In this document: in pieces, positions 1 to 9,921 of the stretch | Layout of the letters: every line of letters starts with the position of its first letter | Position numbering within the stretch: the stretch's first letter is position 1 | NCBI RefSeq assembly: GCF_000613865.1 | Contig: NZ_BAJU01000003.1 | Location: forward strand, 62,001-126,000 | Direction: 5' to 3' | Length of the DNA: 64,000 bases | From: Acetobacter okinawensis JCM 25146 | Lineage (GTDB): Bacteria > Pseudomonadota > Alphaproteobacteria > Acetobacterales > Acetobacteraceae | The notes under the pieces: generated by a model | The model's database searches: none | The model's input: the letters and a program-made list of their open reading frames with translations, nothing else | What the model was told of the DNA's origin: nothing | Translations under genes and position numbers: made by a program

Positions 1-1547
1 CGCTCAGCATACTCTGCCAACATAAAAGAACGTGGCGACTGCTCTGCGGCTTTGTTTGACACAACAGGCCAACTTATTGCGCAAGCACAGCATATTCCGT
101 TCCATCTTGGATCGTTGCTGGGCATTGCGGTCGAAACGCTCGCGCGTGTTGATCTGGATAGTGTTAAACCGGGTGATGTTTTTATCGGTAATGATGCATA
201 CACGGGTGGAGGAACCCATCTTAACGATATTGTTTTTTTAGAACCTGTTTTTTACGAAGAGAGCATTGTCGCGTGGGCTGCAAATCTGGCTCATCATTCT
301 GACTTTGTTGATCGTGGACATGCGCATATTTATCAGGAAGGATTAAGAATTCCACCCGTAAGGCTCTACCGCGCGGGCAAGCTGCAGCAAGATGTTTTCG
401 ATCTGGTTTTGCTGAATTGTCAGGTCCCACATGAGCGAAAAAATGATTTCCGAGCTCAGATGGCAGCCAATCGTATGGGGGTGCAGCGTTTTCAGGCCCT
501 GTGTGAGCGTTACGGCGTTACCCTTCTCGCAGGAGCGACTAAACTGCTTCTTGATTACTCAGAGCGCAAGACCCGTGCCGGTATCAACGCCTTAAAAGAT
601 GGGACGTATTACTTCAAACACGATTTTGATACTAGTCTCTGGCCAGAAATTCTGTCTTTGGTGGTCAGTATTGAAGTCAAAGGAAGTGAAATTCATTTTG
701 ATTTTGAGGCTGCCCGCCTCAGACAAGATCAGGTTTGAACATGGTGTTTACCATGCTTCAGGCATCAGTTTACTATGTAATCAAAACCTTGATAGACCTT
801 GATACGCCAGCAAATGCTGGGTTCCATCGTCCTGTTTCAATTAGTGCGCCTGAGCAGTCTATTGTCAATGCGCGCTCACCTGCTGCCGTTTATAGCCGCC
901 ATGACGTTGCACAGCGTTTGATTGATATGATGTTGGCGGCATTGCTTGATGCTGTCCCAGAACGGGGGATTGCGGCATCAACCGGGATTACAGTCATGAC
1001 AACAAGTGGCTTACATCCGCGTACCGGGCGCTTCAATGTGTATAATGAAAGCATGGGAGGTGGCATGGGGGCGCGGGCCACGCGTGATGGTGTGGATGGC
1101 GTGCATGTGCACGGCACAAATTCTGCCAACATCCCTGTTGAAGCATTGGAAACAGAGCACCCTTTGCGTGTTGAATGTTATGAATTGGTGACAGACTCAG
1201 GTGGGGCAGGAGCATTCCGAGGAGGAATGGCTATTCGCCGTCGTATTACTCCCATTGGCAACGCTGTGTCTCTCAATGTCGGTGGACCACTGAATCGTGT
1301 TCCGGCATGGGGAGTGCTGGGGGCACAGCCTGGTGGGTTGTCCCGTGTAGAATTGAGTGCTGGAGCGACGCCGTTAGTGCAACGGAATGGCATCTTGCGA
1401 CCGGGTGAAAGTGTTACGGTCATTACATCGGGTGGTGGTGGTTATGGTGAGCCTCATTCACGATCGCGGGAATTGGTGCGTAAAGATTTGCGTGAAGGTC
1501 GCATTTCAGAACGGGCTGCAAAAGAAATTTATAATTTGAAGATTTGA
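1..1547 (+). CDS. hyuB: Hydantoinase B / 5-oxoprolinase-type subunit (HyuB), 5'-partial, one frameshift
   Basis: This is the HyuB subunit of an ATP-dependent N-methylhydantoinase/5-oxoprolinase-type amidohydrolase, a cytoplasmic enzyme that normally works with a HyuA subunit, probably encoded before the window. The first codons read straight in from the window edge. The family features are visible: an N-terminal KERGDCS-like segment, GDVFIGNDAYTGGGTHLND around residue 60, the PANAGFHRP segment near 275, and a glycine-rich C-terminus (SGGGGYG). The reading frame breaks near 706-709, where GAGGC should read GAGGGC. One missing G is enough to join the two halves into about 515 residues with no further stop. 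The substrate cannot be told from sequence. Family assignment is firm; whether the gene is truly broken is doubtful. Confidence 0.88.
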
Positions 1548-1577
1548 TGGCGGGAATTTTTATAGGAGTGAAAGGTA

Positions 1578-1700
1578 ATGATATCGGAGATGAGTTACAA
1601 TATTATAAGTAATGTTGATTTCAGAGCGTCTTTGTTTGTGGCAATATTTATTAATTACTTCATCTTGATGGGTGTTTTCTGGATAATGTTTGTTTTTTAA
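1578..1700 (+). CDS. Possible 40-residue membrane peptide
   Basis: A short reading frame starts 30 nt after hyuB, behind an unusually good ribosome-binding stretch (AGGAGTGAAAGG, ending 2 nt before the ATG). The 40-residue product has a short polar N-terminus, then a continuous hydrophobic stretch from about residue 19 to the end, rich in F, I, V and L, consistent with one transmembrane helix. I do not recognise a family. It could be a small subunit linked to hydantoin uptake or enzyme anchoring, or chance. Support is the Shine-Dalgarno sequence, the position in line with hyuB and the hydrophobic composition only. Confidence 0.45.
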   Translation: MISEMSYNIISNVDFRASLFVAIFINYFILMGVFWIMFVF

Positions 1701-1975
1701 AATTCAGGGTAATTCTCCACGGATCACGTTGGTTTTTCTTTGAAGGGAATACCGGCGTGGTCTCTGTTTTTTGAGTTTTTAATGACCTAAACTGCGTCGA
1801 TGTGGATGCTCTATTCTGGTCTCAGGGGCAGAACCGGGGCTTTATGAGGCCGTCAGATGTGCTACTCCACGCCTTCTGATGCAGGCATCTGTACTATGCT
1901 AGCCTCACGACCTGTTAATTCATTGAATTGAACGGTGTTCCGTGTTTCACAGTCTTACCTATTTGAGGTGGTGCG

Positions 1976-2658
1976 GTGAGTGACGTGTGTTTGCTGTCTG
2001 AGAGGCAGATAGAGCGGATTGAGTCATTTTCCCTCTTGCGCACGGAGTACCATGCATGGATGACCGGTGCGTTCTGAGCGGGATCGTTTATGTGATCCGC
2101 AACGGCTTTCAGTGGAAGGATGCCCCGAAAGCGTATGCTCCGCACAAGAATTTGTATAATCGCTTCATCCGGTGGGGCCACTAGGGTGTCTTTGACAGGA
2201 TATTTGTTGTCCTGACAGAACAGGCTGGCCCTTCAATGCGCCTGATGATCGATGCAACACATCTCAAAACACACCGGGCAGCGGCCTCCCTGCTTAAAAA
2301 GGGGCTTTTCTCCGCCATATCGGACGGACAAAAAGACGGCTTGAACTCAAAGTTCCATGCCGTATGTGATGGACAGGGACGCCCTGTCCGCCTTCATCTG
2401 ACTGCTTGAGAGATCAGTGATTTCAAAGGCGCTGATGTGCTGCTGGCGGACCTGCCGGATGAGACAGAGGAAGTCATCGCTGATCGGGGATACGACAGCA
2501 ATAAAATCAGACAGTCTCTCGCGGATCGGAGCATTACCGTTTGTATTCTGCCAAAGAAGAACGGGCGGCGTGTTGCGACCCGATATGGCCGGTGCGCTCA
2601 TACATTCATGTCCGCAATTCATATCGCAGCAAGAGTCATTTTTTACCTCAAAAAATGA
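1976..2658 (+). mobile_element. Degenerate IS5-family transposase remnant
   Basis: The translated pieces match the one-ORF IS5-type transposases (IS427/IS1031-like) common in acetic acid bacteria: an N-terminal SERQIERIE segment, GIVYVIRNGFQWKDAP, the first catalytic Asp in LMIDATHLK, a second Asp in ADRGYDSN, and a terminal RYGRCAHTFMSA segment. It is dead. There is a frameshift near 2025-2035, a TAG at about 2182 and a TGA at about 2407. In addition the text jumps from ILPKKN directly to RRVATRY, so the roughly 40-residue stretch that carries the catalytic Glu (the RHK-x-EN region) is deleted. I could not identify terminal inverted repeats. The 1701-1975 stretch before it shows no gene. Confidence 0.8.
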
Positions 2659-2776
2659 GTCCTGAGCCTAAGGCGTGCAAACCCTTCGAGACCGCGTACG
2701 CCAGATATGAAAGGTGTGGCAGGCACGCGGGAAATGGGCGCCGCTATTGTGCAGTGCATCCCGCGAGAGTTGCTAT

Positions 2777-2791
2777 TGCAAATAACTTGCA
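2777..2791. promoter_or_regulatory. Fur-like iron box before TonB receptor gene
   Basis: TGCAAATAACTTGCA is a 7-1-7 near-palindrome with one mismatched pair, placed 47 nt before the receptor start codon. It resembles the alphaproteobacterial Fur/Mur-type box (TGCAAAT-n-ATTTGCA). Position in front of a siderophore-type receptor makes iron control likely; the regulator itself is not in the window. Confidence 0.5.
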
Positions 2792-2838
2792 TTTACGACA
2801 TAAGCGCCAGAGCCAATATCACCATGTGAGTCCTAAAA

Positions 2839-5110
2839 ATGAGTTTTCGTGCATTCTGCCTGAACACACTCTCAGTTTCTGGTCTGCTAATGGGCCTCGA
2901 GGTCTCTGCGGTTTCCATAGCTGTTGCGGGTAATGCAGACCCGTCTCCCCGTAATGCGCAACGGGCAGGGGGATCTGTGGCTAAGTCTTCGGGCAGTCAG
3001 GCTAAAAAGTCTGATAAACAGACACGTGACAACAAAAATCTGGGTCAGCAAAGCCAAGAGAACGAAAATATCGTTGTGAGGGCTGCTCGCCAGAACCGTA
3101 TGTATGTTTCCAGTGGTGGTGATCTTGGCGCACTGGGAAAGAAAAAAGGTTTGGATGTGCCTTTTAATATTCGCAGTTACAATTCCAGCCTGATTTTGAA
3201 CCAGCAGTCACAGACGCTCGGAGATGTCTTGCTGAATGATCCGACCGTGCGGACAACTACGGGTTATGGGAATTACGCACAGCTTTTCCAAATCCGTGGT
3301 TTTACGTTGTATGGGGATGATGTGGCTATTGATGGCCTGTACGGTGTAACCCCACGCCAGCTGGTTTCTCCCCAGTTATATGATTCAGTGCAGGTGCTCA
3401 ATGGTGCCAGCGCCTTTCTTAATGGTGCAGCACCGGGTGGCTCCGCCATTGGTGGTAACGTCAACCTTGTGCCTAAAATTGCTGGCACTACGGATATTAC
3501 GCGTCTTACCGGGGATTATACTAGCAGTGGTCAGGGGGGAGGGGCCTTTGATATCAGCCGCCGTTTTGGTCAGGACCATGCTTTTGGTTTGCGTTTTAAT
3601 GCCGCTGGTATGGACGGGGATACCCCGATCAGGGACGAACGGCGTGATGACGTCGCACTCGGCGTTGCTTTTGACTGGCACAATGATGATACGCGCATCA
3701 ACATGAACATGAATTACCAGAAACAACAGGTTTTTGGTGGTCGCAGCGCAATTATTGTCTCCAGTCTGGCAACAACCATGCCAACACCTAGAACAACGGC
3801 TCCTTCCGCCAACTGGGGACAGCGCTGGGCTTATACGGATCTTAGCTATGTGTTTGGTACACTGAATGTAGAGCATGATTTTGGATCGCATATAACCGCT
3901 TACGGAAAATTTGGTGCGCAAAGTGGTAACGAAATGGGCAATTACGCGACCACCACACTCACCAATTCCATTACCGGTGATGGCACTGTAGGTGCTATGG
4001 CGACCGCCTATAATGTGATGAATGAAGCTACGCAGGCAGGGTTACGCGGGCATGTCACGACCGGCCCGATCAAACATGAACTGAATGCCGGTGGGGCTGC
4101 TACATGGGAGGCATCGGATTCCGCTTATGCTATGAGCCTGACATCACAAGCAGGTAATATCTATAACCCGACACAATTTACGCCGTCTGAGAGCTACGCC
4201 CGAGGCAACATGAATGACCCCGGCCGCGTATCATGGAATAAACTCTACAGCCTTTTCCTGTCAGATACCATGACCGTCTGGCACGATCGCATCGCTTTAA
4301 CGGGAGGTTTCCGGTATCAGGATATTCTGTCCAATTCCTTCGATTATGGTACGGGTAGTCCGCTGTCGCATTATAGTTCTGCGGCTTTTTCACCCGTCAT
4401 TGGGCTTGTTATTCATCCTACCAAGCATACTGCGCTTTATTTCAACCGTATTCAGGGGCTGTCGGCAGGGACGACCGTGGGGTCAACCTATGTTAATGCC
4501 GGTCAGGTTTTTGCGCCTTATCAGAGCACCCAGTATGAAGTCGGCGCGAAGTATGACGTCGGGCGTTTTTGCAGCCGGTGTCGCTTTCTTTCAGACGTCC
4601 ATGCCTTATGGCATGACACAGAGTGTTTCCGCCAGCCAATCCATCTACACTCAGGATGGCAGGCAGCGTAATCAGGGTATGGAACTGACCTTCAATGGTG
4701 AGATCGTGCACGGCCTGCGCTTTAATGGCGGGTTGACTCTGATTGACGCCAAACAGGTCCGCACGTCAAACAACCTGTATAACGGCAATACGGTTATTGG
4801 CATTCCTAACTACACCATAAACGGCAACCTTGAATATGATGTGCCCTTTATCAAAGGTATGACACTTGTCGGGCGGGTTATCAGCACAGGCAAACAGCAG
4901 TTTAATAATGCCAACACGGCACACCTGCCTGCATGGTCACGTTTTGACCTTGGTGCGCGCTACACATTTCTGGTTGATAAAAAGCCCCTTACGGCCCGGT
5001 TTGAGGTCACGAATATTGGCAACCAGCGTTACTGGGCCTCTGTTTACCAGAGCAACCTTATTATGGGTGACCCGGAGACCTTCAAATTTTCCATCAGCGC
5101 CGATCTCTGA
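2839..5110 (+). CDS. TonB-dependent siderophore receptor, one frameshift
   Basis: An outer-membrane receptor for a ferric siderophore, energised by TonB-ExbBD. The start ATG is followed by a signal-peptide-like stretch (about residues 1-30). A plug domain follows (LGDVLLNDPTVRTTTGYGNYAQ and QIRGFTLYGDD, about residues 130-160), then a 22-strand-type barrel ending in NIGNQRYWASVYQ and a terminal hydrophobic residue (FKFSISADL). Corrected length is about 756 residues, normal for the family. The frame breaks in the T5 run at 4566-4570; one T too many explains it (GRFAAGVAFFQ is restored). A Fur-like box precedes it. It converges with the PepSY operon on the other strand, a frequent partner of such receptors. 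The siderophore is unknown. Confidence 0.88.
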
Positions 5111-5156
5111 TCGGCAGGAATGGTCTTAAACCGTAGCTGATGGGTGGCTCTGGGCG

Positions 5157-5456
5157 TCACCGGTGTGACTGAAGGCACGCCAGACCCAGAGCCGTGACGA
5201 CTCCTGCGAGGGAAAATGTGCCGCACCAGTAGAATATGCCAGCCGTTGGGCCGGCGGTCATGCACAGGGCAAGAGACATCAGTGGGGCTGCCAGCAACAC
5301 CAGTTTGCCCAAACCGCTTGGGACTGGCCCATTATAACCCAGCAGACGGCAGATTTTAGGCTGCTGGATTGCATGGGCGCTCAAAACAATGACCCACGTT
5401 ATAAAAGCCCATAATGGTGCGCCATCCAGAACAATGGTAGGTATGAACTCCTTCAT
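5157..5456 (-). CDS. DUF3325-type small membrane protein
   Basis: A 99-residue inner-membrane protein with about three hydrophobic helices. It resembles the DUF3325 proteins that follow PepSY-TM genes in iron-uptake clusters. The start chosen is the ATG at 5456, whose bases overlap the TGA of the upstream PepSY gene (ATGA), so the two are translationally coupled. Longer upstream frames run through the PepSY coding sequence and are not used. Its role is not defined in the family; the position argues for siderophore reduction or iron release at the inner membrane. Confidence 0.7.
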   Translation of the reverse strand: MKEFIPTIVLDGAPLWAFITWVIVLSAHAIQQPKICRLLGYNGPVPSGLGKLVLLAAPLMSLALCMTAGPTAGIFYWCGTFSLAGVVTALGLACLQSHR

Positions 5457-6910
5457 GTCTGGTGAGGGGCGTTCAGGCGTTGATGGATTGCTTTGGCACT
5501 CATCCCAACCACCAGCGCACAGCAATCGATTGCGCAAAAAATGTTTCTGCCCAATAGAACTGTCCAGCTCGAACGGGTCAGAATATCCAGAATAGGCAAG
5601 CCCATGCCTAGGATGGTGACTGCCAGCAATTGCTGCCGCCAAGCCGACATGGCCCGCTTGGCAAGAACCAGCCCCCACGCATGTAGCAGGCTGAAGAGCC
5701 AGATAGCCATAAAGATATTGCGTTCCCACATCACGCGGGAGGCGAGCGTCGCACTTAGCAGACGATTGGTCCAGAACAAACCGAGTGCTGCAACCACAAA
5801 GCCGACCAAGACTGCAATTACGAGAGATTCAGCCAGACAAAAGCTGATTGTATTCCCATAGCGGCGGCGATACCGCATAAGAAAAAGCACAAGACCGCTT
5901 GCAATAAGCAGTGTTCCCCCAAGTCCGGACAGAAAATAAAGCCATCGGAGCGGTAATGGTGTCCAACGGGCAAAATGAAACCCTCGGAAGCCCTGCGATA
6001 AGACCGTTGTAGCGCCAATGTGTTTTACATGGCGGAGGAAAGCCCCATCCTCGTAACGGAACTCTGCTTCATCCCGGGTCATCAGAAAGCTAGCTCCATC
6101 AGCACGCACGGCACTGATGTGATGTGGGTTAAACAGGAAAAAACCGATCTGTCCGGCTCCAAACTCCGCCTCTGCCCGTGTCAGCATGGGGGTAAGGGAT
6201 GGTAATGCCTGCGGTGTTTTAAGCGCGGTTGGCATTGGGCCTGCTTGCCGGTGAATGGCCGCACCGTCAGGCAGGACTGCCGCTGCATGAATAATAACGC
6301 CAGTATACGTTATGCCCACAATAAACGGCAGAAAAAACACACCGGCAAGGATGTGCCCATCCAGCCAGGCCCGTGCGCGCGCTGCAAATGGGCGGAACAG
6401 CACAAGATCTGGCAACAGTAAACGTAGATGGATGATAATGCCGGAGAGTATACCAACCAGCATGGCCAGACCCAGCATATCGACAACGCGGCGCCCCCAG
6501 TCGCGGCCCAACCAGAGCGTGAAATGCAGGTTATAGAAAAGTTGCCCCCCAACGGTCTGTCTGACGTTGATGCGTTGCCCATCTATCGGGTCCAGCGCTG
6601 GGCCGACAAATTCATGCCCATCATACTGCAACACTCTCAGCACGGGATCACGCACTGAAGGGAGGGAGAGAAAAGGTTGCTTGCCTTGAGCGCGCAGCGT
6701 TTCCAGATTTTGACGTGCGGCTTCAAGTGCTTTGGGGGAGGGAGCGAGGCCAGACGGCAGCCTTGAGTTTTCTGGCTGCATCCAGCGGGTTATTTCTGTG
6801 TTAAAAACAGCCAGCGTGCCACCAGCAAAAATAACGCAGAGAAGCAGCCCGGTTACAAATCCAATCCAGGTATGTAACCATCCCAAGCGCTGGCGCAGTG
6901 TGTCACGCAT
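5453..6910 (-). CDS. PepSY-associated TM protein (PiuB/FoxB-like)
   Basis: A 485-residue inner-membrane protein of the PepSY-TM family. An N-terminal helix begins RLGWLHTWIGFVTGLLL, a large periplasmic PepSY-containing loop follows, and further helices lie near residues 140, 190, 340, 380, 415 and 445. Relatives (PiuB, FoxB) act in reductive release of iron from ferrisiderophores or haem-linked electron transfer at the inner membrane. The start at 6910 was chosen because it shares its A with the TGA of the upstream gene (TGATG); it also matches the usual family N-terminus (MRDTLRQRLGWLHTW). The downstream DUF3325 gene overlaps by ATGA, so the three genes form a tight operon. It lies convergent to a siderophore receptor, which fits a joint role. 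Confidence 0.82.
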   Translation of the reverse strand: MRDTLRQRLGWLHTWIGFVTGLLLCVIFAGGTLAVFNTEITRWMQPENSRLPSGLAPSPKALEAARQNLETLRAQGKQPFLSLPSVRDPVLRVLQYDGHEFVGPALDPIDGQRINVRQTVGGQLFYNLHFTLWLGRDWGRRVVDMLGLAMLVGILSGIIIHLRLLLPDLVLFRPFAARARAWLDGHILAGVFFLPFIVGITYTGVIIHAAAVLPDGAAIHRQAGPMPTALKTPQALPSLTPMLTRAEAEFGAGQIGFFLFNPHHISAVRADGASFLMTRDEAEFRYEDGAFLRHVKHIGATTVLSQGFRGFHFARWTPLPLRWLYFLSGLGGTLLIASGLVLFLMRYRRRYGNTISFCLAESLVIAVLVGFVVAALGLFWTNRLLSATLASRVMWERNIFMAIWLFSLLHAWGLVLAKRAMSAWRQQLLAVTILGMGLPILDILTRSSWTVLLGRNIFCAIDCCALVVGMSAKAIHQRLNAPHQT

Positions 6911-7197
6911 CAGCCTAGCTGGCAGGCAAGCATTGCCAGTGTGCCTATTATGCCTAGCGCCAGCAGACCATAACGGTGCCATCCAAAACCGATGATCATG
7001 AATATGGGAATAAGTAGGCAGGCCATAATCTGGCCAGCCACATAGGCATTTTCACCTATGGAGGAGAAGTGTAGGGCAACAGCCTGCACAATGGCCGCAC
7101 CACTCCCCCATGCCAGACTCATACATATGACAAGACGTAACACACGCGAATAAGCAGGAGACCACGCTTTGAAGGGAATTATGCGACTCATTCTCAT
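6910..7197 (-). CDS. DUF3649-like small membrane protein
   Basis: About 95 residues with two or three hydrophobic helices, first gene of the PepSY operon and overlapping it by one base. The protein starts MRMSRIIPF; an internal ATG two codons on is an alternative start. It resembles the DUF3649 proteins that precede PepSY-TM genes in siderophore clusters, but the match is by pattern and context, not by a diagnostic motif. The ATG sits directly behind a TATAAT-like sequence with no Shine-Dalgarno, and the Fur-like box overlaps the first codons. The transcript may therefore be leaderless, or the true start lies further inside. Confidence 0.6.
   Translation of the reverse strand: MRMSRIIPFKAWSPAYSRVLRLVICMSLAWGSGAAIVQAVALHFSSIGENAYVAGQIMACLLIPIFMIIGFGWHRYGLLALGIIGTLAMLACQLG
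7182..7196. promoter_or_regulatory. Fur-like box at start of PepSY operon
   Basis: On the minus strand the sequence reads TGAGAATGAGTCGCA, nearly identical to the one at 13117-13131 in front of another siderophore receptor (14 of 15 bases). A TATAAT-like -10 lies just upstream. Repressor binding here would cover the transcription and translation start. Confidence 0.5.
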
Positions 7198-7279
7198 GTT
7201 ATTATAATGAAGCGCAACAGAGGTAAAGATGTCGGGCATGCTCACAAAGCTTTCTGGCCTGTGAGCATGCACCGGATAA

Positions 7280-7801
7280 TTAGTGGTGAGACGGTCGGAC
7301 GGCTACGACCTCAATCTCCACCAGCCACCCCGGGTTGGCGAGCTGCGCTACACCAAAAGCAGAGCGAACCGGCAGATTGGGTTGTGACTTGGTGCCAAAA
7401 AACTTGGTGTAGCCTTTCATCATGCCTTCAAAATCAAGCTTTTTGGTTTTTGCATCTGCCACCATAAAAACATGCATCTGCACCACGTCTCCCATGGTTA
7501 GCCCCATGCCTGCAAGCGTGTCCTCTATCCGTTTGAGGGCTCCTTCCGTCTGTGCTGCCATGTCACCATAAGCTTCCAGACTTTTCTGTGGTGCTTTTGT
7601 GTTGGTAACGGGGGCCCCCATACCGCTCAGATAAACGGTGGAAGAACCGGCAGGCACTTCAATTGCTGAAGCAATGGGAAACGTTGGCTCGTTATGTCGG
7701 ATAATATCACTTTGGGCATATGCCGGTGCTGAAGACACGGAGGCTGCCAAAACTGTTGTTGCAAAAAGGGAAGAAACTCCTGCGAGTTTGAATATGTGCA
7801 T
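7280..7801 (-). CDS. Exported RidA/YjgF-family imine deaminase
   Basis: A 173-residue protein with a clear Sec signal peptide (about residues 1-29, ending APAYA) followed by a RidA/YjgF/UK114 domain. RidA proteins hydrolyse reactive enamine/imine intermediates to ketones and ammonia. The key Arg (R146 in PVRSAFGV) and the acidic pair in VEIEV (about 162-164) are spaced as in the active RidA subgroup. A gene for an exported RidA lies 4 nt after a cytochrome c gene, with its ribosome-binding site (GAGGAG) inside the cytochrome's last codons. The partner enzyme upstream is a flavin amine oxidase, whose primary products are imines. This makes a periplasmic imine-clearing role an attractive inference. 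Confidence 0.85.
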   Translation of the reverse strand: MHIFKLAGVSSLFATTVLAASVSSAPAYAQSDIIRHNEPTFPIASAIEVPAGSSTVYLSGMGAPVTNTKAPQKSLEAYGDMAAQTEGALKRIEDTLAGMGLTMGDVVQMHVFMVADAKTKKLDFEGMMKGYTKFFGTKSQPNLPVRSAFGVAQLANPGWLVEIEVVAVRPSHH

Positions 7802-7805
7802 AGTC

Positions 7806-8222
7806 TTATTGCTCCTCGGCTGTCAGATGGGGACGCATCAGAGCGACTTCTGACGGGTTGAGTTTATCTGTATAATGATTACCAAAATGCGTACGAATAT
7901 AGTTCACCACATCCGCAACCTGTTTGTCATTCAACAGGCCGGAGAACCACGGCATGGCTCCATAGCCGTTAAGAATGACGGTTGCAGGGTAACTAGCAGC
8001 CTGCAAGTGTGGGTTATGTGCCAGAGCTGGAATTTGTGCTCCAGCGCCTACGGCGCCCTGCCCATCTGGCATATGGCAGCTCTGGCAGATGTGGCGGTAG
8101 ATTGCCTCGCCCGAGGGTAAGGCTTCTATTTTGCCAGAAATTGCACTTGCGCTATCAGCCCGGGCAAAACCGGCAGGCACAACAACAGCCATTAGCGCCG
8201 AGAAAAGGAGAAATTTACGCAT
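7806..8222 (-). CDS. Periplasmic c-type cytochrome
   Basis: A 138-residue monohaem class I cytochrome c. It has a Sec signal peptide (residues 1-22), one haem motif CQSCH at 46-50 and a likely axial Met at 90 (NGYGAMPWF). Its start ATG shares a base with the TGA of the flavin amine oxidase gene (TGATG), so the two should be made together. The likely job is to take electrons from the amine oxidase and pass them to the respiratory chain, as shown for NicA2-type flavin amine dehydrogenases with their cytochrome partners; here that is inference from gene order. Confidence 0.9.
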   Translation of the reverse strand: MRKFLLFSALMAVVVPAGFARADSASAISGKIEALPSGEAIYRHICQSCHMPDGQGAVGAGAQIPALAHNPHLQAASYPATVILNGYGAMPWFSGLLNDKQVADVVNYIRTHFGNHYTDKLNPSEVALMRPHLTAEEQ

Positions 8223-9822
8223 CAGGCTGCTCCCAGGGCTCGTTTGTGCAAACGTGTAACCGCATCCAGCGCGGAGAGAATGGCTCCTTCCTGCCAGCAG
8301 CCGACGTAAGACGCATGCTCGCCTGCCAGAACCAGCCTCTGGTCAATGGAGCACAGCGTTTTATAGTGCGTTTTGCGTGCCTCCTCGCTCCACATGGAAC
8401 AGCAGCCCAAGGTCCAGGCACCCGGCTCCATGCAAAACTTACACCATTCAGAAATTCCTTGCGGTACTGGGGGTGAAAAGCCATTCCCTGCTTTATGCCT
8501 TGTTCCAGTCGCTCCTGTGGAGTCATTCCTGCAAAGTCATATGCGGCAGGGCCAAACATATAGCCCCCCAGCAGCACGGCTGGTCCTTTGGAAAAAATGC
8601 CGTGGCTTGGGTAGGAAATCTGGCTGATGGGCTGATCCGTAAAGCTGATGCCGCCGTAAATCTGGTCATCTTCCTCCCAAAAGCGGCGCTTGAATTCCAG
8701 ACCAAGTTTAACAGAAGATGCATAGGGTACAGCACCGATGGCGGCCTTCATTCCATCACTCACCTGCACATCCAGCTGTGACAGAATGGAGAGAGGGATT
8801 GTGCAAACACAATAATCAGCCTTTGCCTGACGCACCACACCACCATGCTGCATGTCGTTATAGGTCACACTAACACCATGGTCATCCTGGTGGATGGCCG
8901 TGACCTTGCAGTTGAGTTGCAGGAGGTCTTTAACCTGTCTGGTAAAAGCCTTGCCAATATTGTCCATCCCCCCCACAGGCTGGAACATTGTTGTCTGCAT
9001 ATCCAGCCGTTCATGGAACGCCATCCAGTTCCACATGCCTGACTTCCAGATTTCACTTCTATTCATCAGGTCCGAAGGTATTGGGGCACCATTAAGCCCG
9101 CCGCCCTGTGGCTTTTCAAACCCGCGTCGTAGCGAGCTGAGATTACCTTTGGTATAGGTCAGTTCCGGCGTAAGGGCCCCCCATCCCTGCATGGCGTCTT
9201 TCAGGTGTGCCACCTCATCAGCACTCACCAGATCATCGAGCTTGTGCTGGTCCACAGCTTTAGCCAGAAGCTCTGCGGTAAAGCCTGTAAAATCAGATGC
9301 CAGTTCCCGGTAACGGACTGCTTTGCCACCAAAAGAACCGGTCGAATGGAGCCAGCTATTATGGTTCAGCTCAATAAAGGGTTCCAGTTGCACACCAAAC
9401 TCGCGGCAGTAGTACAAAAGCCCTTGATGGTGGTAAGGAATACGCCACGGGCCGGGGTTTATGTAGTTCCCGGGAGCAAAGCCAACTTTTTGCGTTGCAC
9501 CGCCCAGCTCCGTTACCGTGTCGCCTCCACGCAGGCTAATGTTGCGACCACCGCTACGTGTCTGGAATTCAATAATTTTAACATCATAGCCTGCTTTGCG
9601 CAGTTCATAAGCACTGAGCATCCCCGCAAGTCCTGCTCCGAGCACCAGAACCGAGGTTCCTTTTTTGGCTCCAGACAGTTTGGGAGGGCCGGAAAAATCC
9701 GTTCCCATGGCATGGCCCATACTGGTCATGGCTTGGTAAAGTGCAACGCTTCCTGCCAATGTACCAATACGGCTCAGAAGTTGCCGCCGTGTTTGTGAAT
9801 GGGTGTTTGATGGACTTGCCAT
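8222..9822 (-). CDS. Tat-exported flavin amine oxidase/dehydrogenase, one frameshift
   Basis: A FAD-dependent amine oxidoreductase of the monoamine oxidase/NicA2 superfamily, about 533 residues after correction. A twin-arginine signal (TRRQLLSRIG, residues 11-20) sends the folded flavoprotein to the periplasm. The FAD-binding GAGLAG is at 62-67, the RSGGR loop at 89-93, and the C-terminal flavin motif (LVLAGEHASYVGCWQEGAI) is present but in another frame. One missing base near 8416-8419 accounts for this. Once corrected, the stop overlaps the cytochrome c start. The ATG at 9822 was chosen for its AGGGA 6 nt upstream; a GTG 30 nt earlier is possible. The substrate is unknown; the order TonB receptor - oxidase - cytochrome c - RidA suggests an amine taken up from outside. 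Confidence 0.88.
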
Positions 9823-9876
9823 TGAGTATCCCTGCTTTTTTCTCTTACTCACGGTTCCAATAAAAACCGAACCGGC

Positions 9877-9914
9877 AAAACATGCCTGACGTGTAAAAAT
9901 ATGCGTCAGGCATG
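9877..9914 (-). terminator. Rho-independent terminator after TonB receptor gene
   Basis: Perfect 11-bp arms, CATGCCTGACG (9881-9891) and CGTCAGGCATG (9904-9914), with a 12-nt loop, followed on the minus strand by TTTT. It sits between the receptor stop and the amine oxidase start, so the oxidase operon probably has its own promoter or depends on read-through. Confidence 0.75.
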
Positions 9915-9921
9915 ATCTGTT

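Noticed and set aside
3385-3921. Antisense frame of 178 codons inside the first TonB receptor
   Set aside because: No start signal or domain; overlaps strongly supported coding sequence.
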